Source: an uncultured Erysipelotrichales bacterium (GTDB taxonomy: Bacteria; Bacillota_I; Bacilli_A; Erysipelotrichales; Coprobacillaceae). From it: a stretch of 6,248 nucleotides of DNA. The notes beneath the pieces were generated by a model. The model saw nothing but the letters and a program-made list of their open reading frames with translations, had not been told where the DNA came from and ran no database searches. Below, in pieces: positions 1-6,133 of the stretch (its first letter is position 1; each line of letters starts with the position of its first letter). Location: positions 1 to 6,248 of the forward strand of contig CAJUJC010000100.1 in the NCBI GenBank assembly GCA_910586805.1, read 5' to 3'. The position numbers were made by a program, and so were the translations under genes.

Positions 1-720
1 GGACATAATGGTAGTGGAAAAAGTACAATTGCAAAATTATTAATGGGATTGCTTGAAAAAAAATCTGGTGAAATTTATGTAAGTGGAATTCCTTTGGATG
101 AAGAACATTTAAATGAGGTTCGTAGTCAAATTGGTATCGTTTTTCAAAATCCTGACAATCAATTTATAGGTGCTACTGTAAGAGATGATATTGCTTTTGG
201 ATTAGAGAATATGTGTGTTGAACCAGAAATGATGGATGAGATTATTAATGAATTTGCACAAAAAGTTAATATGCTAGAGTTTTTAGATCATGAGCCTACT
301 AAATTATCAGGAGGCCAAAAGCAACGTGTAGCTATTGCAGGTATTCTTGCAATGTCTCCATCAATTATTATATTAGACGAAGCAACATCTATGCTAGATC
401 CTAAAGGTAAAAAAGAAATTAATGCACTTGTTCATCAATTAAATAGAGATAAAAATATAACTATTCTATCTATTACTCATGATATAGAAGAAGCAGCAAC
501 AAGTGATTATGTTATTTTATTAGGAAATGGACAAATTATTGATCAAGGAAAACCTGAAGAGGTTTTAATGAAGCAAAAACAAATTGAAGATTTATCATTA
601 GATATTCCTTTTGCATATAAGATATCACAAGGTTTACAAAAAAGAGGAATAAAGATTGAAAAATATATTAATCAAGAAAAGTTGGTGAAAGAATTATGTC
701 AATTACATTTAAAGAAGTAG
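1..720 (+). CDS. ecfA1: ECF transporter ATPase EcfA1, 5'-truncated by window edge
   Basis: This is one of the two cytoplasmic ATPases that power an energy-coupling-factor (ECF) vitamin or metal importer. The open frame runs from the first base, which already encodes the Walker A motif (GHNGSGKST), so the ATG at 43 is internal. About 40 N-terminal residues are probably missing, judging by the usual 275-280 aa. The visible fragment has 239 residues. Numbered from the window edge, the Q-loop is FQNPDNQF, the ABC signature LSGGQ is at 102-106, Walker B ends in D126-E127, and the H-loop histidine is H160. The Walker B continuation DEATSMLDP is typical of EcfA1, whereas EcfA2 usually has DEPTAGLDP. 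The gene overlaps ecfA2 by 25 nt, in line with the stable EcfA1-EcfA2 heterodimer. The assignment is secure as an ECF ATPase. The A1 label rests on gene order and the DEATSMLD signature. Confidence 0.95.
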   Translation, partial: GHNGSGKSTIAKLLMGLLEKKSGEIYVSGIPLDEEHLNEVRSQIGIVFQNPDNQFIGATVRDDIAFGLENMCVEPEMMDEIINEFAQKVNMLEFLDHEPTKLSGGQKQRVAIAGILAMSPSIIILDEATSMLDPKGKKEINALVHQLNRDKNITILSITHDIEEAATSDYVILLGNGQIIDQGKPEEVLMKQKQIEDLSLDIPFAYKISQGLQKRGIKIEKYINQEKLVKELCQLHLKK

Positions 721-1541
721 AACATATTTATAGTGAAAATACACCTTTTTCTTATCATGCATTAAAAGGAGTCAATTTGAATATTCCTCATGGAAGCATG
801 ACAGCGCTTATTGGTCATACTGGAAGTGGTAAATCAACATTAATTCAACATATTAATGCCTTGCTTTTACCAACAAAAGGTGAGGTTAGAATAGAAGATA
901 TATTAATAACTGCAACTGATAAACCAAGTACCTTAAAACCATTGAGAAAAAAAGCAGGACTTGTATTTCAGTTCCCCGAATATCAATTGTTTGAAGAAAC
1001 AATTTTAAAAGATATTATTTTTGGACCAAGGAATTTTGGTGTTTCTGAAGAAGAAGCCACAGTTCTTGCAAAGAAAACTTTAAAGTTAGTTGGATTAGAT
1101 GAGACATATTTAGAAAAATCACCCTTTGAATTATCTGGTGGGCAAAAAAGAAGGGTTGCAATTGCAGGTATTCTTGCAATGAATCCTGATATTTTAATTC
1201 TAGATGAGCCAACTGCTGGGTTAGATCCACAAGGTGCTAAAGAAATGTTAAATCTATTTAAAAAAATTAATGAAATGGGAAAAACTGTTATCATTGTTTC
1301 TCATGATATGAATCAAGTTTTAGAATATTGTCAAGATGTTATTGTTATGAATAAAGGGTGTGTAGAAAAACATATTCCTGTAAGTGAATTATTTAAAGAA
1401 ATTGATTATTTATCAACTTTAAGTATAGATTTACCAATAATTACATCGTTTATATTAGAATTAAATAAAAATGGTTTTAACATTGATTCATCAATTAAAG
1501 ATATAGATCAATTGATCAATGAAATAGGAGGTCAACTATGA
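696..1541 (+). CDS. ecfA2: ECF transporter ATPase EcfA2
   Basis: This is the second ATPase of the ECF module, 281 aa and full length. In the known family it pairs with EcfA1, and ATP hydrolysis is passed through EcfT to a toppling S component in the membrane. Visible motifs in order: Walker A GHTGSGKST (40-48), Q-loop glutamine Q92 in FQFPEYQLF, signature LSGGQ (146-150), Walker B ending D170-E171 followed by PTAGLDP, and switch histidine H203. All catalytic residues are present. The ATG at 696 lies inside the end of ecfA1 and is preceded by a weak GGTGAAAG ribosome binding site (about 684-691). The following residues (MSITFKEVEHIY) match the usual N-terminus of the family. The stop overlaps the ecfT start as ATGA, which implies translational coupling. 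The C-terminal part beyond about residue 225 is the variable ECF-ATPase tail. Confidence 0.96.
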   Translation: MSITFKEVEHIYSENTPFSYHALKGVNLNIPHGSMTALIGHTGSGKSTLIQHINALLLPTKGEVRIEDILITATDKPSTLKPLRKKAGLVFQFPEYQLFEETILKDIIFGPRNFGVSEEEATVLAKKTLKLVGLDETYLEKSPFELSGGQKRRVAIAGILAMNPDILILDEPTAGLDPQGAKEMLNLFKKINEMGKTVIIVSHDMNQVLEYCQDVIVMNKGCVEKHIPVSELFKEIDYLSTLSIDLPIITSFILELNKNGFNIDSSIKDIDQLINEIGGQL

Positions 1542-2338
1542 ACAATATGATGTTAGGACGTTATCTTCCTATTGACAGTTTTATTCATAAATTAGATCCA
1601 CGTTTAAAAATAGGTTCTTTGTTGTTATTATTAATTGCTGTTTTTTTTGATGCAGGATTTATTGGTTATGGAATATTAGGTATCTTTGTTATTATTATGG
1701 CACTTTTATCTAAAATAAAAGTATCTCAAATTATCAAAGCAGTGAAACCAATGCTTATTATGATGATTTTTCTTATGTTTTTTAATCTATTGTTTATACA
1801 AAGAGGAACACTTTTATTGGAATTAGGATTTATAAAAATATATGATGAAGCATTATTACAAACAGCATATATTTTTATACGTTTAATTTTGATTATCATT
1901 ATGACAACAATTTTAACTGCTACAACAAAGCCCTTAGATTTAACATTGGGAATTGAGCATTTGTTATTACCATTTAAAAAGATTGGTTTTCCTACACATG
2001 AAGTTGCAATGATGATTTCTATTGCTTTGCGTTTTATACCAACATTAATGGAAGAAACACAAAGAATAATGAAAGCGCAGGCAAGTCGAGGCGTAGAATT
2101 TTCTGAAGGAAGTTTAAAAGAAAAAATTCTTTCGATCGTATCATTAATTATTCCTCTTTTTATCTCAGCTTTTCAAAGAGCTGAAGATTTAGCTAATGCT
2201 ATGGAAAGTCGAAATTATAATCCTGAAGCTAAGAGAACTCGATATAAACAATTGATTTGGAGATTTGCTGATACAGTTTCTTTCATTTGTGTTATTGTTA
2301 TGTGTTCATTAGTGATAGGATTGAGTTTTATATTATGA
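1538..2338 (+). CDS. ecfT: ECF transporter transmembrane coupling protein EcfT
   Basis: This 266-aa integral membrane protein links the EcfA1/A2 ATPases to the substrate-binding S component. Hydrophobic segments are visible at about 26-57, 69-87, 110-130, 195-213 and 245-266. The cytoplasmic coupling region between them has the two expected short arginine motifs. The first is AQASRG (R184) and the second is AMESRNY (R225). Known EcfT proteins usually have xRG at both sites, so the second here has Asn for Gly. The N-terminal GRYLPIDSFIHKLDPRLK stretch is typical of the family. A strong AGGAGG site (1526-1531) lies six bases before the ATG, and the start overlaps the ecfA2 stop. No S component is encoded nearby, so the substrate cannot be named. 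In group II systems several S proteins encoded elsewhere share one module. Confidence 0.95.
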   Translation: MNNMMLGRYLPIDSFIHKLDPRLKIGSLLLLLIAVFFDAGFIGYGILGIFVIIMALLSKIKVSQIIKAVKPMLIMMIFLMFFNLLFIQRGTLLLELGFIKIYDEALLQTAYIFIRLILIIIMTTILTATTKPLDLTLGIEHLLLPFKKIGFPTHEVAMMISIALRFIPTLMEETQRIMKAQASRGVEFSEGSLKEKILSIVSLIIPLFISAFQRAEDLANAMESRNYNPEAKRTRYKQLIWRFADTVSFICVIVMCSLVIGLSFIL

Positions 2339-3069
2339 GAGTAAAGTGTATAGTTAGTTATGACGGTAGTCAATTCCATGGTTTTCAAATTCAAAATCAT
2401 CAAAGAACAGTACAAGGCGAAATTCAAAAGGCTTTAAAAAAAATAAATGAGGAAGATGTGATTATTCATGCATCTGGAAGAACAGATGCAAAAGTTCATG
2501 GAGTTCATCAAGTTTTTCACTTTGATACAAAAAAAGAATTACCAGAGGAACAGTGGAAAAGGGCAATTAATCATTTTATGCCTAATGATATTTATATTAT
2601 AGAAGCAAAATATGTTGATGAAGAATTTCATTCAAGATATAGTGCAGTTAAAAAAGAATATAAATATTACTTAAGTATGAATGAATATAATCCTTTTCAA
2701 ACAGATTATATATATCAATATGGAAGAGTGTTAGATATTGAACAAATGAAAGATGCGGCTAAAATATTTTTAGGGGAACATGATTTTGCTTCATATTGTT
2801 CATATGACCAATATGGTAATACAATAAGAACATTATATACATTAAATATTGAAGAAAAGAATGGAATTGTAACTTTTCAATTGATTGGCAATGGATTTCG
2901 ACGTTATATGGTGAGACATATTGTGGGTGGACTTATTCAAGTTGGAGCAAAGCGTATTTCAAAGGAAAAATTGAAAGAAATGCTTGATAGTTGTGGGGAG
3001 AAAAAATGTTTATTTAAAGCCAAACCACAAGGACTATATTTACAAGAGGTGTTTTATGAGAAAATATAA
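2335..3069 (+). CDS. truA: tRNA pseudouridine(38-40) synthase TruA
   Basis: This enzyme converts uridine to pseudouridine at positions 38, 39 and 40 in the anticodon stem-loop of tRNAs. I chose the ATG at 2335 rather than the in-frame one at 2287. It gives the usual N-terminus (MRVKCIVSYDGSQFHGFQ) and a normal length of 244 aa, and it overlaps the ecfT stop as ATGA. The weak AGGA upstream suggests coupled translation. The catalytic aspartate is D51 in GRTDAKVH. Also visible are FHSRYSA (98-104), the stacking tyrosine Y109 in KEYKYY, the conserved block GNGFRRYMVRHIVG (185-198) and PQGLYL (231-236). The usual Gly after TDA is Lys here, a mild variant next to the active site. Its position after ecfT is the conserved Firmicute arrangement. 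Confidence 0.96.
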   Translation: MRVKCIVSYDGSQFHGFQIQNHQRTVQGEIQKALKKINEEDVIIHASGRTDAKVHGVHQVFHFDTKKELPEEQWKRAINHFMPNDIYIIEAKYVDEEFHSRYSAVKKEYKYYLSMNEYNPFQTDYIYQYGRVLDIEQMKDAAKIFLGEHDFASYCSYDQYGNTIRTLYTLNIEEKNGIVTFQLIGNGFRRYMVRHIVGGLIQVGAKRISKEKLKEMLDSCGEKKCLFKAKPQGLYLQEVFYEKI

Positions 3070-3946
3070 TTATCACACACATACATATCGTTGTGGTCAT
3101 GCAAATGGGAATGAAGAGGACATGGTGAAAGCAGCTATTGCTATGAAATTAGATGATTTAGGAATATGTTGTCATATACCATTACCACACTATAGAAAAC
3201 ATTTGATATGCTCATTACCAGCAATACGAAGTATAAGGAGCCTTTTGTCACTATGCTTATCTACTTTAAAAAATGGTCCAAGTATGCGTATGCCATACCT
3301 TCAATTAGATGAACATTTAACAAAAATTTTAGAGTGCCAAAATAAATATAAAGATCAGATTTGTATTTATAAGGGATTTGAAGCAGAGGGATTGAAAGAA
3401 TATTTTCCATATTATCAATCATTATTAGATGAGGGTAAAGTTGATTATTTGATACTTGGGCATCATTTTCATAGACATTGCATTCATAGTGATTATTTTG
3501 GGAGAGATCATTTAAAGAAGAAAGATATTTATCAATATTGTAATGATGTTGAAAAGGCAATTGAAACAAAGTTATTTAGTTATATTGCACATCCTGATTT
3601 ATTTTTGATAGGCTATCATGATTATGGAATTGATATGCAAACAGTCGCAAGACGTATTTGTGAAAAGGCAAAGGAATATCATATTCCATTAGAAATGAAT
3701 GCAGGTGGAATAAGAAGAGGTTTGAAGGAAGTCAATGGAGAAAGTTTATATTCATACCCAAATATTCATTTTTGGAAAATTGCATCTGAAGTTGGAAATG
3801 ATGTTATTTTAGGATTAGATGCTCATGACCCTTTAGATTTTAATGATATAATATATAAACAAATGTTATCGTTTGCTAAAGAGTTAAATTTAAATGTGAT
3901 TGATTATTTTGAATTTTTAAAAGGAAATTCTAAAGGTAAAGATTAA
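3056..3946 (+). CDS. PHP-domain phosphatase, histidinol-phosphatase (HisJ/HisK) family
   Basis: This is a 296-aa metal-dependent phosphoesterase of the PHP superfamily. Its relatives in Firmicutes hydrolyse L-histidinol phosphate, the penultimate step of histidine synthesis. Candidate metal ligands are all present: H7 and H9 in HTHT, H15 in CGHA, H40, E109/E111 in GFEAE, H136/H137 in LGHH, H179 in AHPD, and D255 with H257 in GLDAHD. I start it at 3056, 14 nt before the truA stop. An AGAGG site (3045-3049) sits six bases upstream, and the HTHT motif then falls close to the N-terminus as in the family. The upstream in-frame ATG at 2984 would add 24 residues of truA-overlapping sequence. Residues 46-78 form a basic, leucine-rich stretch between the CCH motif and MRMPY that looks longer than in typical HisJ. 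No other histidine gene is nearby, so the true substrate is uncertain. I see no convincing terminator after it. Confidence 0.85.
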   Translation: MRKYNYHTHTYRCGHANGNEEDMVKAAIAMKLDDLGICCHIPLPHYRKHLICSLPAIRSIRSLLSLCLSTLKNGPSMRMPYLQLDEHLTKILECQNKYKDQICIYKGFEAEGLKEYFPYYQSLLDEGKVDYLILGHHFHRHCIHSDYFGRDHLKKKDIYQYCNDVEKAIETKLFSYIAHPDLFLIGYHDYGIDMQTVARRICEKAKEYHIPLEMNAGGIRRGLKEVNGESLYSYPNIHFWKIASEVGNDVILGLDAHDPLDFNDIIYKQMLSFAKELNLNVIDYFEFLKGNSKGKD

Positions 3947-4001
3947 ATTTCTTCTTTTTATACGATAATCTAAAAAACTTAGTAATAAACACCCAAATTC
4001 C

Positions 4002-4029
4002 TTGACAAAAAGAGCAATATTGCTATAAT
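4002..4029 (+). promoter_or_regulatory. Promoter of the rplM-rpsI operon
   Basis: A perfect -35 TTGACA (4002-4007) is followed after 16 nt by a perfect -10 TATAAT (4024-4029). A TGC just before the -10 makes it an extended -10 (TGnTATAAT). This is a near-consensus housekeeping sigma-A promoter, as expected for ribosomal proteins. Transcription should begin near 4036, so the in-frame ATG at 4035 cannot be the start of rplM. The promoter decouples rplM-rpsI from the ecf-truA operon, although read-through from upstream may also occur. Confidence 0.92.
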
Positions 4030-4035
4030 TATAAA

Positions 4036-4082
4036 TGCCTTATTTTAACGTTGTAGCCCCGGAAACTACAGGAGGATTAAAA
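4036..4082 (+). promoter_or_regulatory. Probable L13 ribosomal-protein leader (autoregulatory 5' UTR)
   Basis: The predicted mRNA leader of about 47 nt contains a hairpin. Arm TGTAG (4052-4056) pairs with CTACA (4066-4070) around the loop CCCCGGAAA, immediately upstream of the Shine-Dalgarno AGGAGG (4070-4075), which it touches. A CCT at 4038-4040 could pair with either AGG of the Shine-Dalgarno, giving a possible alternative fold that hides it. Low-G+C Gram-positive bacteria are known to carry a short L13 leader before rplM, thought to let L13 repress its own operon. Position, length and hairpin fit that family. I have not run a covariance model, so the identity is from recognition. Confidence 0.72.
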
Positions 4083-4520
4083 ATGAGACAAACAACAATG
4101 GCTAAAGAAGCCACAATTGAACGTAAATGGTACGTTGTTGATGCTGAAGGTTTAACTTTAGGTCGTTTAGCATCAGAAGTAGCAACTGTGTTAAGAGGTA
4201 AACATAAACCAACTTATACACCACATGTAGATACTGGTGATTATGTTATTATCATTAATGCAGAAAAAGTAGTGATGACAGGAAAGAAATTAGATTCAGT
4301 AAAATACTATCATCATACTGGATGGTTAGGTGGTTTAAAAGTTAAAACTGCTCGCCAATTCCAAGAATCTGATCCTACAGGATTTGTAGAAGCAGCTGTT
4401 AAAGGTATGTTACCTCATAACACACTTGGAAGAAAACAAGGGATGAAATTATTTGTTTACACTGGTAGTGAACATCCACACGCAGCACAAAAACCAGTAG
4501 AAATGAAAATTAAGGGATAG
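4083..4520 (+). CDS. rplM: 50S ribosomal protein L13
   Basis: L13 is an early-assembling protein of the large ribosomal subunit that binds 23S rRNA. The start at 4083 is chosen because GGAGG (4071-4075) lies seven bases upstream and because it gives 145 aa, the normal bacterial size. The in-frame ATG at 4035 would sit at the transcription start within the leader. Recognisable blocks are RKWYVVDAEGLTLGRLAS (14-31), RGKHKPTYTPHVDTGD (38-53), MLPHNTLGR (109-117) and HPHAAQKP (131-138). It is the first gene of a two-gene operon with rpsI, 13 nt apart, driven by the promoter at 4002 and probably feedback-controlled through the leader. Confidence 0.98.
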   Translation: MRQTTMAKEATIERKWYVVDAEGLTLGRLASEVATVLRGKHKPTYTPHVDTGDYVIIINAEKVVMTGKKLDSVKYYHHTGWLGGLKVKTARQFQESDPTGFVEAAVKGMLPHNTLGRKQGMKLFVYTGSEHPHAAQKPVEMKIKG

Positions 4521-4533
4521 GAGGACGAGATAA

Positions 4534-4926
4534 ATGGCTAATGTACAATACAGAGGAACTGGACGTAGAAAGTCTTCAGTAGCACGTGTTATTTTAACAC
4601 CAGGTGCAGGAAAAATTGTCATCAATGGTAGAGAAGCAAAAGATTATTTACCATCAGATGTATTATTAATGATCGTCAACCAACCACTTGAATTAACTGG
4701 AACAACTGGTAAGTTTGATGTAGCTGTAAACGTTTATGGTGGAGGATACACTGGTCAAGCTGGTGCAATCCGTCATGGAATCTCAAGAGCTTTAGTTGAA
4801 GCTGGTTCTGATTATAGACCAGTATTAAAAGCAGCTGGATTCTTAACTCGTGATGCACGTGTTAAAGAACGTAAAAAATATGGTCTTAAAGCAGCACGTA
4901 GAGCACCACAATTCTCAAAACGTTAA
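4534..4926 (+). CDS. rpsI: 30S ribosomal protein S9
   Basis: S9 is a small-subunit head protein whose extended C-terminal tail reaches the P-site tRNA. The 130-aa product has the expected blocks: GTGRRKSSVARV (8-19), GGGYTGQAGAIRHGISRAL (69-87), and a basic tail ending FSKR, whose terminal Lys-Arg is highly conserved. An AGGAGG site (4519-4524) overlaps the rplM stop and lies nine bases before the ATG. The codons for the final Lys-Arg, the stop and the terminator that follows are duplicated at 6124-6181, so this 3' end appears to be an integration site. The S9 reading frame is intact. If the model holds, the last two codons seen here come from the inserted element. Confidence 0.98.
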   Translation: MANVQYRGTGRRKSSVARVILTPGAGKIVINGREAKDYLPSDVLLMIVNQPLELTGTTGKFDVAVNVYGGGYTGQAGAIRHGISRALVEAGSDYRPVLKAAGFLTRDARVKERKKYGLKAARRAPQFSKR

Positions 4927-4976
4927 TCAAAGCAAATACGAAGAAAGATTCAAGATTATCTTGGATCTTTTTTTGT
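4918..4976 (+). repeat. Direct repeat copy 1: rpsI 3' end plus terminator (candidate attL)
   Basis: These 59 nt begin exactly at the penultimate codon of rpsI (AAA CGT TAA) and run through the terminator T-tract. They match 6124-6181 with three substitutions (G/A, A/G, C/T) and one extra T in the T-run. Sequence on either side of the two copies is unrelated, apart from a few bases of the candidate core site just upstream. The sharp start at the rpsI coding end is what site-specific integration at a gene's 3' end leaves behind. Confidence 0.9.
4945..4974 (+). terminator. Intrinsic terminator of rplM-rpsI
   Basis: An 11-bp stem (4945-4955 with 4959-4969, one G-U pair) closes a TTA loop and runs into seven T's (4968-4974). 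It begins 18 nt after the rpsI stop. It belongs to the repeated segment, so under the integration model this is the copy brought by the element. Confidence 0.9.
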
Positions 4977-4984
4977 GCCTTTTA

Positions 4985-5013
4985 ATGAAATAAGAGTAAG
5001 TTAGTGGTATAAT
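4985..5013 (+). promoter_or_regulatory. Promoter of the RhuM-Fic gene
   Basis: A perfect -10 TATAAT (5008-5013) is preceded by TGG, forming an extended -10. A weak -35 ATGAAA (4985-4990, four of six matches to consensus) sits 17 nt upstream. It lies just after the rpsI terminator, so the gene is transcribed independently. An imperfect operator-like inverted repeat, TTAGT (5001-5005) and ACTAA (5016-5020), straddles the -10. Confidence 0.75.
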
Positions 5014-5052
5014 ATACTAATTAATAAAATTTAAAATGAAGAAGGTGATATT

Positions 5053-6009
5053 ATGGTTGATATAATAGAAAGAAATGAAATTGTACAATTTAAGGATGGA
5101 GATTTTGTATTAGATGTTAATGTTTCTCCTGATAGTGAAACGGTTTGGTTAAATCAAAAGCAAATAGCTAGTTTGTTTGGAATTGATAGAACTGTTGTTG
5201 GGAGACATATTAGAAATATTTTCAAATCAGGGGAACTAGATGAAAATAGCATGTGTGCAAATTTTGCACATATGGGTAAATTTAGTGTTCAAGAATATAA
5301 TGTAAAGTATTACAATTTAGATGTTATTCTTGCTGTTGGTTATAGAACAAATTCAACTAAAGGTATTATTTTTAGAAAATGGGCTAATAATATATTAAGA
5401 GAATACTTATTAAAAGGATATGTTGTCAATGATAAACACTTTCAAGATATTGAATATGTTACAAAAATGCTTGATCAATATAAAACAGCAGGTGGAAAAT
5501 TACCAACTAATGATGCTATGTTAGAATTTTTAAAAGCTTATCAAAGAGGATTTAAAATACTAGATGATTATGATCATCATACTTTAGAAGTATCTGAAGG
5601 ACAAAAAGATGTCTATGTCATTCAATATGATGAATGTATAAAATTGATACACAATACAATGTTTGCAAATCAAGGAGATCAATTTGCGATAGAAAGAGAT
5701 GATTCATTTAAAAGCAGTATATCAACAATATATCAAAGCTTTGGAGGGAATGACTTATATCCAACACTTGAAGATAAAGCAAGTGCATTATTATATTTTA
5801 TTGTTAAAAACCATAGCTTTATTGATGGTAACAAGAGGATAGGAGCAACTATATTTTTATACTTTTTGGAAAAGAACAATGCGTTATATAAAGATGGAAA
5901 AGAAAGAATTAATAATGATGCTTTAGCGACTTTAACAATATTAGTAGCAACGTCTAGACCAGAAGATAAGGATATTATGATGCAACTTATTAAGATAATT
6001 ATTAAATAA
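5053..6009 (+). CDS. RhuM family / Fic-DOC domain fusion protein
   Basis: This 318-aa protein has two recognisable parts. Residues about 12-126 match the RhuM virulence-protein family: a helix-turn-helix-like stretch at 33-55 (LNQKQIASLFGIDRTVVGRH), then FKSGELDENS, the block VKYYNLDVILAVGYRTNS (84-101), and FRKWANNILREYLLKGY. Residues about 190-316 are a Fic/Doc fold with active-site motif HSFIDGNKRIG (254-264; H254, F256, D258, N260, R262) and an upstream flap near GGNDLYPTLEDKAS (231-244). Fic enzymes transfer AMP or phosphate to proteins. The GNK in place of GNG and the absence of the second arginine (HxFxDGNxRxxR) make it Doc-like, so the chemistry is open. No canonical (S/T)xxxE(G/N) inhibitory motif is seen, only near misses at S25-E29-T30 and T300-E304-D305, and no antitoxin ORF is adjacent. 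An AAGGTGA site (5042-5048) fixes the start. RhuM and Fic genes often occur as accessory genes in or near type I restriction loci. A defence or toxin role is inference. Confidence 0.9.
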   Translation: MVDIIERNEIVQFKDGDFVLDVNVSPDSETVWLNQKQIASLFGIDRTVVGRHIRNIFKSGELDENSMCANFAHMGKFSVQEYNVKYYNLDVILAVGYRTNSTKGIIFRKWANNILREYLLKGYVVNDKHFQDIEYVTKMLDQYKTAGGKLPTNDAMLEFLKAYQRGFKILDDYDHHTLEVSEGQKDVYVIQYDECIKLIHNTMFANQGDQFAIERDDSFKSSISTIYQSFGGNDLYPTLEDKASALLYFIVKNHSFIDGNKRIGATIFLYFLEKNNALYKDGKERINNDALATLTILVATSRPEDKDIMMQLIKIIIK

Positions 6010-6116
6010 GAATATAGAATGATGAGTTTTTCTGGGTATGGTAACAATAAAGAGACAAATCAAAAATCTCATTGAAAAATATGTTAATAAAATCAATTAA
6101 TTCGAGTTATACCTTA

Positions 6117-6133
6117 ATTAACTAAACGTTAAT
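6117..6133. other. Candidate recombinase core site at the right junction
   Basis: ATTAAC and GTTAAT are perfect 6-bp inverted arms around the 5-nt centre TAAAC. The boundary between unrelated and repeated sequence (6123/6124) falls in that centre. The equivalent left site (4911-4927) shares 14 of 17 bases, and its differences lie in the rpsI-side arm and first centre base. The hexamer GTTAAT also recurs at 6083-6088 and 6193-6198, though such words are not rare in AT-rich DNA. The link to a recombinase is inference. Confidence 0.4.

Noticed and set aside
983..1294. Reverse-strand open frames within ecfA2 (also 1015-1230)
   Set aside because: They lie wholly inside a well-supported ATPase gene on the other strand, match no recognisable family, and arise from its codon pattern.
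3261..3569. Reverse-strand open frame of about 100 codons inside the PHP gene
   Set aside because: It is antisense to a conserved metal-binding enzyme, and its translation resembles no known protein.
3940..3971. Inverted repeat AGATTA/TAATCT after the PHP gene as a terminator
   Set aside because: The stem is only 6 bp with a 20-nt loop and is followed by A's rather than T's on the transcribed strand.
4035..4082. N-terminal extension of L13 from an upstream in-frame ATG
   Set aside because: This ATG coincides with the expected transcription start and has no ribosome binding site. The ATG at 4083 has GGAGG and gives the normal L13 N-terminus.
4676..4858. Reverse-strand open frame inside rpsI
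   Set aside because: It is a Leu/Gln/His-rich antisense shadow of a ribosomal protein gene.
5733..6047. Reverse-strand open frame overlapping the Fic domain, considered as a possible antitoxin
   Set aside because: It is the antisense of the conserved Fic motif region, has a low-complexity translation and no antitoxin motif.
6019..6075. Tiny open frame of 18 codons starting MMSFSGYGNN after the Fic gene
   Set aside because: It is very short, has no ribosome binding site and no recognisable motif. It is not a credible antitoxin without conservation data.
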